15,684 bases of DNA from contig JALVPS010000201.1 in NCBI GenBank assembly GCA_027031685.1, positions 1-15,684 of the forward strand, written 5' to 3'. Positions 1 to 6,680 of the stretch are shown here, piece after piece (the first letter of the stretch is position 1; each line of letters opens with the position of its first letter). The notes beneath the pieces were generated by a model. The model saw nothing but the letters and a program-made list of their open reading frames with translations. It ran no database searches and was not told the origin of the DNA. Origin of the DNA: Gammaproteobacteria bacterium. Its GTDB lineage: Bacteria; Pseudomonadota; Gammaproteobacteria; UWMA-0217. Made by a program: the position numbers and the translations under genes.

Positions 1-1
1 C

Positions 2-307
2 GGCCTGTCCTTCTGGCCCGAGCCGGTCGCCAGTGCCGACCGGGTCCCCTATGCCTCGAGCTGGCCGCCGCCCAAGTCCTTGCCAGTCTGCGGAGGACTG
101 CCTGTTGCCTCGTTGCCGGCAGATCCTATCCCCAATGGGATAGCCCGGTCGAAGGGGCGGCCATCCCATGTAGGAGATTGTTACGTCTGGGGCGTGCTTC
201 TAGACTGCGTGTCCAGACTAGCCAAGGGCTGCGTGTGGAAACCCTGCGTGCGCCCCTGTGCAACGCCACTTTGGTCGGTCCAAATGCCGAGTGTCTGGCT
301 AAGGTGA
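2..307 (+). CDS. Possible 3' end of an upstream gene (doubtful)
   Basis: A frame open from the left edge runs to a TGA at 305-307. The first 28 or so codons end almost always in G or C, as in the real genes of this window, but this bias fades after about position 110, where the reading becomes rich in Cys, Trp and Arg and looks non-coding. No family was recognised. The first 90 bases may be the tail of a genuine upstream protein and the rest read-through into the dsr promoter region, or the frame may be chance. An internal start at 80 has no convincing ribosome binding site. Confidence 0.15.
   Translation, partial: GLSFWPEPVASADRVPYASSWPPPKSLPVCGGLPVASLPADPIPNGIARSKGRPSHVGDCYVWGVLLDCVSRLAKGCVWKPCVRPCATPLWSVQMPSVWLR
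126..143. promoter_or_regulatory. Perfect 7-bp inverted repeat upstream of dsrA
   Basis: CTATCCC (126-132) and GGGATAG (137-143) form a perfect stem around a CAAT loop. No T-run follows, so it is not a standard intrinsic terminator. It lies 35 bases upstream of the candidate -35 element, a position suitable for an operator, but it could also belong to the end of an upstream transcript. Confidence 0.3.
178..206 (+). promoter_or_regulatory. Candidate sigma-70-type promoter of the dsr operon
   Basis: TTGTTA (178-183) and TAGACT (201-206) are separated by exactly 17 bases, each matching four of six consensus positions. Transcription would start near 213, leaving a leader of about 128 bases before dsrA. 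The site was found by eye and transcription has not been shown. A similar pair (TTGTCT, 17 bases, TAGCGT) lies before dsrN. Confidence 0.35.
205..250 (+). repeat. Three CTGCGTG direct repeats in the dsrA leader
   Basis: Exact CTGCGTG heptamers lie at 205-211, 229-235 and 244-250, with start-to-start spacings of 24 and 15 bases. They begin inside the candidate -10 element and extend into the presumed 5' leader. They could be half-sites for a regulator or chance in GC-rich DNA. No known regulator consensus was recognised. Confidence 0.3.
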
Positions 308-340
308 ATCAGTTAAATCTCGAGTTCAGAGGAGAGCGGC

Positions 341-1597
341 ATGGCAGATAAGCATTTTGAAACTCCGATGCTTGACGAGCTGGAAAACGGGCCTTGGCCG
401 AGTTTCATTTCCGGTATCAAGCGGCTGCGCGACCAGCACGACCAGGAGCGCATTCGCGACATGGCCAATTCCCTGCTGGGGCAGTTGGAGCATTCCTACG
501 AGACCCGCAAGGGCTACTGGAAGGGCGGTACGGTGTCGGTGTTCGGTTACGGCAGTGGCATCATTCCCCGTTTCTCCGAAGTCGGCGACACCTTCCAGGC
601 CTCCCGTGAGTTCCACACCCTCCGCGTTCAGCCCCCTCCCGGCAACCACTACACCACCAAGATGCTGCGCCAGCTGGCCGATAGCTGGGAGAAGTACGGC
701 TCTGCGCTGGTCACCTTCCACGGCCAGACCGGCAACATCATGTTCATCGGCACCACCACCGAGAACACGCAGCATTTCTTTGACGAGATCAACTCCTACG
801 GCTGGGACCTCGGTGGCGCGGGTCCGTGCGTGCGCACTGGCATGTCCTGCGTGGGTGCCGCCCGCTGCGAGCAGTCCTGCATCGACGAGCAGCGCGTTCA
901 TCGCACCCTGCTGAACAACTTCACCGACGACGTGCACCGTCCGGCGTTGCCCTACAAGTTCAAGTTCAAGGTGTCCGGCTGCGGCAACGACTGTCAGAAT
1001 GCCATCGAGCGTTCCGATTTCGCCATCTTGGGTACCTGGCGTGACGACATGAAGGTCGACCAGGAGAAAGTGAAGGAGTACGTCAAGCTGAAGGGCCGCC
1101 AGTACATCATCGACAACGTGATCTCGCGCTGCCCGACCCAGGCGCTGGCCCTCAACGACGACGACACCCTGGCCGTGAATAACAGGGAGTGTGTGCGCTG
1201 CATGCACTGCCTGAACGTCATGCCCAAGGCGCTTTCTCCCGGTGACGACAAGGGGGCCACCATCTGTGTTGGCGGTAAGCGCACGCTGAAGATCGGCGAC
1301 CTGATGGGTACTGTCATCATCCCCTTCATGAAGCTGGAGAGTGACGAGGACTACGAGCAGCTGGTCGAGCTGGCCGAGAACATCATCGACTTCTGGGCCG
1401 AGAACGGGCTCGAGCACGAGCGCTGCGGCGAGATGATCGAGCGCATCGGTCTCAACAACTTCCTCGAAGGGATTGGTGTCGAGGTCGATCCCAACATGGT
1501 CAACCACCCGCGCCAGAGCTCCTACATCCGCATGGATGACTGGGATCAGGAGGCGGAGAAGTGGTTCCGTCGCAAGGCCGAGGAGGCCGCAGGTTGA
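341..1597 (+). CDS. dsrA: Dissimilatory sulfite reductase alpha subunit DsrA
   Basis: The 418-residue alpha subunit of the cytoplasmic siroheme sulfite reductase, which in sulfur oxidisers forms sulfite from the persulfide carried by DsrC. The four cysteines of the siroheme-linked [4Fe-4S] cluster are C170-x5-C176 and C214-x3-C218. An inserted ferredoxin domain supplies C264 and C284-x2-C287-x2-C290. The length is normal for the family. The ATG at 341 is preceded by a good ribosome binding site (AGGAGAG, 330-336). It is the first gene of the cluster, 65 bases before dsrB, and the pair forms the alpha2beta2 enzyme. Cluster content (dsrEFH and dsrL present, no dsrD) indicates the oxidative type. 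No damage is seen. Confidence 0.97.
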   Translation: MADKHFETPMLDELENGPWPSFISGIKRLRDQHDQERIRDMANSLLGQLEHSYETRKGYWKGGTVSVFGYGSGIIPRFSEVGDTFQASREFHTLRVQPPPGNHYTTKMLRQLADSWEKYGSALVTFHGQTGNIMFIGTTTENTQHFFDEINSYGWDLGGAGPCVRTGMSCVGAARCEQSCIDEQRVHRTLLNNFTDDVHRPALPYKFKFKVSGCGNDCQNAIERSDFAILGTWRDDMKVDQEKVKEYVKLKGRQYIIDNVISRCPTQALALNDDDTLAVNNRECVRCMHCLNVMPKALSPGDDKGATICVGGKRTLKIGDLMGTVIIPFMKLESDEDYEQLVELAENIIDFWAENGLEHERCGEMIERIGLNNFLEGIGVEVDPNMVNHPRQSSYIRMDDWDQEAEKWFRRKAEEAAG

Positions 1598-1662
1598 TCC
1601 TGTGGCCCCGGCCGGAATCACGATTGTCTTCGAAAGCAAGTTTCTGAGTTTGGGAGAAAGCT

Positions 1663-2736
1663 ATGTCTGCAGAACTCCGTCATCCGATTGAATCGGGTTG
1701 TCCCGAGGCGTTTCAATACATGCACCCGGCGCTGCGCCGGAACTACGGCCAGTGGGACTACCACGAGGATCCCCAGCCGGGCGTGCTGCTGCACGTGGCC
1801 AAGTCCGGCGAGAAGGTGTGGACCGTAAAGGCCGGCACCCAGCGCATCCTGGATGTGTTCACCCTGCGCAAGCTGTGCGACATCGGCGACCAGTACGCCG
1901 ACGGCTACGTGCGCTTCACGTTGCGCTCCAACATCGAGTTCATCGTGACCGACGAGGCCAAGGTGCAGCCGCTGGTCGATGCCCTGGAAGAGGCCGGCTT
2001 CGTGGTGGGTGGCACCCGCAACTCCGTCACCATGATTTCGCACACCCAGGGCTGGCTGCACTGCGATATCCCGGGCACCGACGCCTCGGGCGTGGTCAAG
2101 GCGATGATGGATGAGCTCATCGAGGAGTTCAAAGCCTGGGAGATGCCCAACCGGGTGCACATCACCACCTCCTGCTGCCAGATCAACTGTGGTGGCCAGG
2201 GTGACATCGCCATCAACGTGCAGCACACCAAGCCGCCCAAGATCAACCACGACCTGGTGGCCAACGTATGCGAGCGCCCGTCCGTCGTGGCCCGTTGCCC
2301 GGTGGCGGCCATTCGTCCCGCTCTGGTGGAAGGCAAGCCCTCCCTCGAGGTGGACGAGCGCAAGTGCATCTGTTGCGGCGCCTGCTATCCGCCCTGTCCG
2401 CCGATGCAGATCAACGACGCCGAGCACACCAAGTTGTCCATCTGGGTGGGCGGCAACCACTCCAACGCCCGTGGCAAGCCGACCTTCCAGAAGCTGGTTG
2501 CGTCCGGTATTCCCAACAACCCGCCGCGCTGGCCGGAGGCCACCGCCATCGTCAAGCGCATCCTCAAGGTCTACAAGGAAGACGCGCGCGACTGGGAGCG
2601 GATCGGCGAGTGGATCGAGCGCATCGGCTGGGCGCGCTTCTTCGAGAAGACGGGCCTGCCGTTCACCAAGTTCCACATCGACACGTGGCGTGGTGCGCGC
2701 AACAGCCTGAATGCCTCCAACCACATTCGCTTCTGA
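1663..2736 (+). CDS. dsrB: Dissimilatory sulfite reductase beta subunit DsrB
   Basis: The 357-residue beta subunit, carrying the catalytically active siroheme in enzymes of this family. The siroheme-cluster cysteines appear as C134 together with C171, C172 and C176 (the TSCCQINC stretch). The ferredoxin domain shows C212 and C235-x2-C238-x2-C241, with a further C245. The C-terminal part, with its GNHSNARGKP loop and WxRIGEWIERIGW region, is typical of DsrB. The ATG at 1663 follows a GGGAGA site at 1652-1657. It is cotranscribed with dsrA (65-base gap) and followed by dsrE after 16 bases. The protein is expected to pair with DsrA and to receive DsrC, whose C-terminal arm enters the active-site channel. 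Confidence 0.97.
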   Translation: MSAELRHPIESGCPEAFQYMHPALRRNYGQWDYHEDPQPGVLLHVAKSGEKVWTVKAGTQRILDVFTLRKLCDIGDQYADGYVRFTLRSNIEFIVTDEAKVQPLVDALEEAGFVVGGTRNSVTMISHTQGWLHCDIPGTDASGVVKAMMDELIEEFKAWEMPNRVHITTSCCQINCGGQGDIAINVQHTKPPKINHDLVANVCERPSVVARCPVAAIRPALVEGKPSLEVDERKCICCGACYPPCPPMQINDAEHTKLSIWVGGNHSNARGKPTFQKLVASGIPNNPPRWPEATAIVKRILKVYKEDARDWERIGEWIERIGWARFFEKTGLPFTKFHIDTWRGARNSLNASNHIRF

Positions 2737-2752
2737 TTGACGGAGAAGGTCG

Positions 2753-3145
2753 GTGAAATTCACGATTCTGGTAAACGAAGGGCCCTATCAGCACCAGGCA
2801 TCGGATACCGCCTACCAGTTCACCAAGGCGGCGCTGGAGAAGGGGCACGAAATCTTTCGCGTCTTCTTCTACAACGATGGCGTCAATAACGCCACGCGCT
2901 TGGCGGTCCCTCCCCAGGACGATCGGAACATCACCCAGAACTGGACCGAGCTGGCCGAGAAGCATGGTCTCGATCTGGTCGTGTGCATCGCCGCGGCACA
3001 GCGCCGCGGCATTCTCGACGAGGACGAGATGAAGCGTCAGGGGAAGGATGCGCACAACCTGGCGCCTGGCTTCCGCATCTCCGGTCTGGGCCAGCTGATC
3101 GAGGGTGGTATCCAGTCGGATCGGGTGGTGGTGTTCGGTGACTGA
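2753..3145 (+). CDS. dsrE: Sulfurtransferase subunit DsrE (TusD-like)
   Basis: A 130-residue protein of the DsrE/TusD family, one of three subunits of the cytoplasmic DsrE2F2H2 hexamer that relays sulfane sulfur to DsrC. The active cysteine is C78 in the VVCIAAAQRRG stretch, the same number as the essential Cys78 of A. vinosum DsrE. The N-terminal KFTILVNEGPY strand and the GLGQLIEGGIQSDRVVVFG end are characteristic. The start is a GTG at 2753, supported by a GGAGAAGG site at 2742-2749 with normal spacing. It lies 16 bases after dsrB and 11 before dsrF, within the same operon. Presence of dsrE with dsrF and dsrH is a marker of the oxidative pathway. Confidence 0.95.
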   Translation: MKFTILVNEGPYQHQASDTAYQFTKAALEKGHEIFRVFFYNDGVNNATRLAVPPQDDRNITQNWTELAEKHGLDLVVCIAAAQRRGILDEDEMKRQGKDAHNLAPGFRISGLGQLIEGGIQSDRVVVFGD

Positions 3146-3156
3146 GGGTTCGAACG

Positions 3157-3564
3157 ATGTCTGATATCAAGAAGTTCCTGTATGTGAATCGCAAGGCGCC
3201 CTATGGCACCATCTATGCCCTCGAGTCGCTCGAGGTAGTGCTCATTGGCGCTGCCTTCGAGCAGGACGTCAGTCTGGCGTTCGTCGATGATGGGGTCTTT
3301 CAGCTGATGAAGGGGCAGGATACCACCGAAGTCGGCATGAAGAACTTTTCACCGACCTATTCCGCGCTTGGCGACTACGATGTGAACAAGATCTACGTCG
3401 AGAAGGAGTCCCTCGAGGCACGCGGCCTGACCGTCGATGACCTCATGGACCTCAAATACGAGGACGAGGACGACGACTGGGCGGAAAAGGATTCCATCCG
3501 CGTCGTGACGGCCGAGGAGATGAAGGCCATCATGGACGAGCAGGACGTGATCCTGAGTTTCTGA
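3157..3564 (+). CDS. dsrF: Sulfur relay subunit DsrF (TusC-like)
   Basis: A 135-residue DsrF/TusC family subunit of the DsrEFH hexamer. It shows the typical KKFLYVNRKAPYGTIYALESL start, the YSALGDYDV region and the IRVVTAEEM end. It has no cysteine at all, in line with a structural rather than sulfur-carrying role next to DsrE (C78) and DsrH (C20). It is notably acidic near the C-terminus (EDEDDD around residues 102-107). The ATG at 3157 follows dsrE by 11 bases, with only a weak GAGGG site (3144-3148) overlapping the dsrE stop, so translation may be coupled. Its stop codon overlaps the strong ribosome binding site of dsrH. Confidence 0.94.
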   Translation: MSDIKKFLYVNRKAPYGTIYALESLEVVLIGAAFEQDVSLAFVDDGVFQLMKGQDTTEVGMKNFSPTYSALGDYDVNKIYVEKESLEARGLTVDDLMDLKYEDEDDDWAEKDSIRVVTAEEMKAIMDEQDVILSF

Positions 3565-3579
3565 GGAGGAACCTGAGCG

Positions 3580-3888
3580 ATGGCTATGTTGCATATCGTC
3601 AATAAGTCGCCGTTCGAGCGCAACGCCCTGGATGCCTGCTTGCGGCTGGCCAAGAGCGGCTCCAGTCTGTTGCTCATCGAAGACGCCGTCTACGCTGCCA
3701 TGCAAGGCACGACCGTGTCCGACAAGGTCGCCGTGGCCATGAAGGACATGAAGGTCTATGTGCTCGGCGCCGATTTGAAGGCGCGGGGCGTGGGCGAGGA
3801 AAAGCTCATGGAAGGCATCGACGTGGTCGACTATGCAGGGTTCGTCGATCTGGTTGCGGAGCATGACAACAACCAGTCATGGCTCTGA
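3580..3888 (+). CDS. dsrH: Sulfur relay subunit DsrH (TusB-like)
   Basis: A 102-residue DsrH/TusB family subunit, third component of the DsrEFH hexamer. C20 (NALDACLRLA) corresponds to the conserved cysteine of DsrH. The MLHIVNKSP start and the closing SWL are family hallmarks. The ATG at 3580 has an excellent ribosome binding site, AGGAGGA at 3564-3570, the first base of which is the last base of the dsrF stop codon. In the known pathway the hexamer docks with DsrC and passes sulfur to its C-terminal cysteine. The 53-base gap to dsrC is AT-rich compared with the rest of the locus and may hold a secondary promoter. Confidence 0.95.
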   Translation: MAMLHIVNKSPFERNALDACLRLAKSGSSLLLIEDAVYAAMQGTTVSDKVAVAMKDMKVYVLGADLKARGVGEEKLMEGIDVVDYAGFVDLVAEHDNNQSWL

Positions 3889-3912
3889 CCGGTCAACGAG
3901 TTTCTCATTAAT
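3885..3912 (+). promoter_or_regulatory. Possible secondary promoter ahead of dsrC
   Basis: CTGACC (3885-3890) and ATTAAT (3907-3912), separated by 16 bases, each match four of six sigma-70 consensus positions and lie in an AT-rich island between dsrH and dsrC. DsrC is needed in higher amounts than the enzymes, and a dsrC promoter of its own has been described in A. vinosum, which makes the site plausible. The sequence match itself is weak. Confidence 0.25.
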
Positions 3913-3941
3913 TTCTGATTGATCTATCTGGAGATATTGAA

Positions 3942-4277
3942 ATGCCGACGATCGAAGTAAACGGTAAGACCTACGAGGTGGACGAGGAAGGTTACCTGGC
4001 GGATCTGTCCCAGTGGGACGAGGACGTCGCCAAGGCCATGGCCGAAGCCGATGGTTGCGAGCTGACCGACAACCATTGGGAAGTGATCAACTTCCTGCGC
4101 GAGTATTACGACGAATATCAGATCGCGCCGGCGGTTCGCGTACTGACCAAGGCCATTGGCAAGAAGCTGGGCAAGGACAAGGGCAACAGCAAGTATCTGT
4201 ACGAGTTGTTCCCGTATGGCCCGGCCAAGCAGGCGTGCAAGTACGCCGGCCTGCCCAAGCCGACCGGCTGCGTCTGA
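3942..4277 (+). CDS. dsrC: Sulfur carrier protein DsrC (TusE family)
   Basis: A 111-residue DsrC, the small cytoplasmic protein that carries persulfide sulfur to DsrAB and the trisulfide/disulfide forms to DsrMK. The flexible C-terminal arm is intact with both redox cysteines, C99 and the penultimate C110, ten residues apart (CKYAGLPKPTGCV). Having both separates a true DsrC from single-cysteine TusE relatives. The N-terminal IEVNGKTYEVDEEGYL and central HWEVINFLREYY segments are typical. A third cysteine, C39, is outside the arm. The ATG at 3942 has a GGAGAT site (3930-3935). It has its own AT-rich leader and is followed by a strong hairpin (4300-4327), both consistent with expression above its neighbours. 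Confidence 0.97.
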   Translation: MPTIEVNGKTYEVDEEGYLADLSQWDEDVAKAMAEADGCELTDNHWEVINFLREYYDEYQIAPAVRVLTKAIGKKLGKDKGNSKYLYELFPYGPAKQACKYAGLPKPTGCV

Positions 4278-4299
4278 GCGACTCGCGCAAGGGTCCTCC

Positions 4300-4327
4300 G
4301 CTCCGGCAGCCATCGGGCTGCCGGAGC
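4300..4327 (+). terminator. Strong 12-bp hairpin between dsrC and dsrM (processing or attenuator hairpin)
   Basis: GCTCCGGCAGCC (4300-4311) and GGCTGCCGGAGC (4316-4327) form a perfect 12-bp stem with a four-base ATCG loop. Only TCTACTACC follows, without a run of T, so full intrinsic termination is unlikely. It could partly terminate transcription or protect the 3' end of a processed upstream mRNA, raising dsrC over dsrM and later genes. Confidence 0.6.
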
Positions 4328-4358
4328 TCTACTACCTGACACGAGGGAGAACGAAAGT

Positions 4359-5087
4359 ATGTCGTTCCTGACGATGTTTTTCGCGCTGCTGTTCTATATC
4401 GCGGCGTTCGTGCTGATCGTCGGCGTGGGGTACCGCATCGTTACCTACGCCAAGACGCCCGCTCCCTTGAAGATTCCCACCACGCCGGCACCCACCACGG
4501 TGGCCGGGGTGGTTGCGCGCATGGCGCGCGAAGTCACGTTGTTCGAAAGCCTGTTCAAGTCGAACAAGTGGATCTGGCTGTTCAGCTGGATGTTTCATTT
4601 CGGTCTGCTGCTGGTGCTGCTGCGCCATCTGCGTTATTTCACCGAGCCGGTCTGGACCTGGGTGGCGCTCATCCAGCCCTTCGGCAAGTATGCCTCCATC
4701 GCCATGGTGGCGGGGCTGCTCGGCCTGTGGGCGCGTCGCATCCTGGTGGACCGCGTGCGATATATCTCTGCGCCTTCGGATCACCTCATGCTGGCCCTGC
4801 TGCTGGGCATCGGCATCACCGGCTCGCTCATGACCTTCGTCGGCTCGGTGGACATCGTCTCGCTGAAGGCGTTCTTCCTGGGCCTGATGTACTTCGACTG
4901 GCAGCCCTTCCCGGCCCACCCGCTGCTCATCGCCCACCTGTTTCTGGTGGCGGTCCTGATGCTGATCTTCCCGTTCAGCAAGCTGCTGCATGCCCCGGGT
5001 GTGTTCTTCAGCCCGACGCGCAACCAGGTGGACAACCCGCGGGAAAAAAGGCACATCGTCGCGTGGGCCAAGCGCCTGGAACAGTGA
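4359..5087 (+). CDS. dsrM: Membrane cytochrome b subunit DsrM (NarI-like)
   Basis: A 242-residue integral membrane diheme cytochrome b related to NarI, the quinone-interacting subunit of the DsrMKJOP complex. About five membrane segments are visible: residues 4-28, 72-90, 112-128, 142-163 and 187-209. Histidines placed near membrane edges (H80, H90, H193, H211) are candidate heme ligands. The positively charged C-terminal tail (residues 220-242) is probably cytoplasmic, where it meets DsrK. The ATG at 4359 has an AGGGAGA site (4344-4350). The gene follows the dsrC hairpin and precedes dsrK by 48 bases. The DsrMK pair is thought to exchange electrons between DsrC thiols and the quinone pool. 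Confidence 0.94.
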   Translation: MSFLTMFFALLFYIAAFVLIVGVGYRIVTYAKTPAPLKIPTTPAPTTVAGVVARMAREVTLFESLFKSNKWIWLFSWMFHFGLLLVLLRHLRYFTEPVWTWVALIQPFGKYASIAMVAGLLGLWARRILVDRVRYISAPSDHLMLALLLGIGITGSLMTFVGSVDIVSLKAFFLGLMYFDWQPFPAHPLLIAHLFLVAVLMLIFPFSKLLHAPGVFFSPTRNQVDNPREKRHIVAWAKRLEQ

Positions 5088-5135
5088 CCGGCGCCAGCCG
5101 CTGCATCCTCCCCTTCGGGTAACGAGGTAACTATC

Positions 5136-6629
5136 GTGGCCGATTTCGAGATCCCTGAGGTAAAAGAAGACATCGAGATCCCGCACATCCATCCTGGGGT
5201 GATGGAGAAGCCGGGTCCGTTTGTTGCCAAGCCTGAGCACCAGAAGCCACTCGGCTATCCGGGCGAGCTGCTGGACAACTGGCAGGAAGCGGCCATCGCC
5301 AAGATGGGCGACCTGCTCAAGAAGTACCGCTCGCTCAAGGTCTTCATGGATGCCTGCGTCAAGTGCGGCGCCTGCACGGACAAGTGCCACTACTATCTGG
5401 GCACCACCGATCCCAACAACATGCCAGTGGCGCGGCAGGATCTGTTCCGCAAGGTCTACCGCCGTTATTTCACCTTTGCCGGCAAGTATTTCCCCAGGCT
5501 GGTCGGCGCCGTCGATCTCACCGAGGAAGTGCTGGACGACTGGTACAACTATTTCCACCAGTGCTCCGAGTGTCGCCGCTGCTCCGTGTACTGCCCGTAC
5601 GGCATCGACACCGCCGAAGTGACCATGGCCGCCCGGGAAGTCATGGCCAGTGTCGGCAAGGGGCAGAAGTACAGCAACGAGATCATCGGCAAGGTCTTCA
5701 CCATCGGCAACAACCTCGGCCTGCCCGAGCCGGCCCTGCGCGACACGCTGGAGGGGCTGGAAGAGGAGGTCGAGGAGGACACAGGGGTCAAGGTGCGCTA
5801 CCCGCTGGACGAGAAGGGGGCCGAGATCCTACTCATCACCCCCTCGGCGGACTTCTTCGCGGAGCCGCACATCGATGGCCTGATCGGCTACGGCAAGGTC
5901 TTCCACGAGGCCGGCGTGAGCTGGACGCTCAGTTCCAAGGCCAGTGAGGCGGCCAACTTCGGACTGTTCATCGGTTCCTACGAGAACATGCGGCGCATCG
6001 CCCTGCGTATCCGCGAGGCGGCGCTGGAGCTGGGGGTCAAGCGCATCATCTTCGGCGAGTGTGGCCACGCCTGGCGCGTCGCCTACAGCTTCCTGAACAC
6101 CCTGGCCGGCCCGTGGGACTTCCTGGACCAGCGCTATCCCATCCCGCAGCACATCTGCGAGTTCACCTGGGATCTGCTCCAGAAGGGCAAGCTCAAGATC
6201 GACAAGTCGGCCAACGACGACATGGTGCTGACTTTCCACGACTCGTGTAACGTGGCCCGTGCCTCGCGCATGGGTGACAAACCGGGCGGCCAGTTCGAGA
6301 TCCCGCGCAACGTGATCAAGGCGGTCTGCAACAACTACGTGGACATGGCGCCCGAAACCATTGGTGAGGGCACGTACTGCTGCGGTGGCGGCGGCGGTCT
6401 GCTCACCGACGATCTCATGGAGGTGCGCGTGAAGGGCGCCCTGCCGCGCATCACGGCGCTCAAGGACGTGGTGGAGCACAACGGAGTGACCCACATGGCC
6501 GCCATCTGCGCCATCTGCAAGAGCCAGTTCACCAAGGTCATTCCTTATTACGGTTTTGGCATGGACCAGATCGTCAGCGTGCACCAGCTGGTCAGCAACG
6601 CGATCGTCCTCACCGGCCAGACCGAGTAA
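5136..6629 (+). CDS. dsrK: HdrD-like iron-sulfur subunit DsrK
   Basis: A 497-residue cytoplasmic Fe-S protein related to the catalytic subunit HdrD of heterodisulfide reductase. Two [4Fe-4S] ferredoxin motifs are present: C74-x2-C77-x2-C80-x3-C84 and C143-x2-C146-x2-C149-x3-C153. The C-terminal half holds CCG-domain cysteines C309 (GECGHAWR), C371 (HDSCNVAR), the C415-C416 pair (YCCGGGGG), and C458 and C461 (CAICKSQ), expected to bind the noncubane cluster that acts on DsrC disulfide or trisulfide. Translation probably starts at GTG 5136, preceded by GAGG (5124-5127); the next residues (ADFEIPEVK) fit the family start. It works with DsrM. Confidence 0.95.
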   Translation: MADFEIPEVKEDIEIPHIHPGVMEKPGPFVAKPEHQKPLGYPGELLDNWQEAAIAKMGDLLKKYRSLKVFMDACVKCGACTDKCHYYLGTTDPNNMPVARQDLFRKVYRRYFTFAGKYFPRLVGAVDLTEEVLDDWYNYFHQCSECRRCSVYCPYGIDTAEVTMAAREVMASVGKGQKYSNEIIGKVFTIGNNLGLPEPALRDTLEGLEEEVEEDTGVKVRYPLDEKGAEILLITPSADFFAEPHIDGLIGYGKVFHEAGVSWTLSSKASEAANFGLFIGSYENMRRIALRIREAALELGVKRIIFGECGHAWRVAYSFLNTLAGPWDFLDQRYPIPQHICEFTWDLLQKGKLKIDKSANDDMVLTFHDSCNVARASRMGDKPGGQFEIPRNVIKAVCNNYVDMAPETIGEGTYCCGGGGGLLTDDLMEVRVKGALPRITALKDVVEHNGVTHMAAICAICKSQFTKVIPYYGFGMDQIVSVHQLVSNAIVLTGQTE

Positions 6630-6680
6630 GGGCCTGGATAGACATTTTTATCAACGATTTTTCAGACAGGGGAACAAATC

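Noticed and set aside
100..340. NarL-type heptamer sites before dsrA
   Set aside because: I scanned TAC/GTA occurrences on both strands by eye and none fits the TACYNMT pattern well.
326..1639. Long minus-strand open frame opposite dsrA
   Set aside because: It is the antisense shadow of a GC-rich gene; dsrA on the + strand has all family motifs, and the antisense protein is low-complexity Val/Leu/Ala/His.
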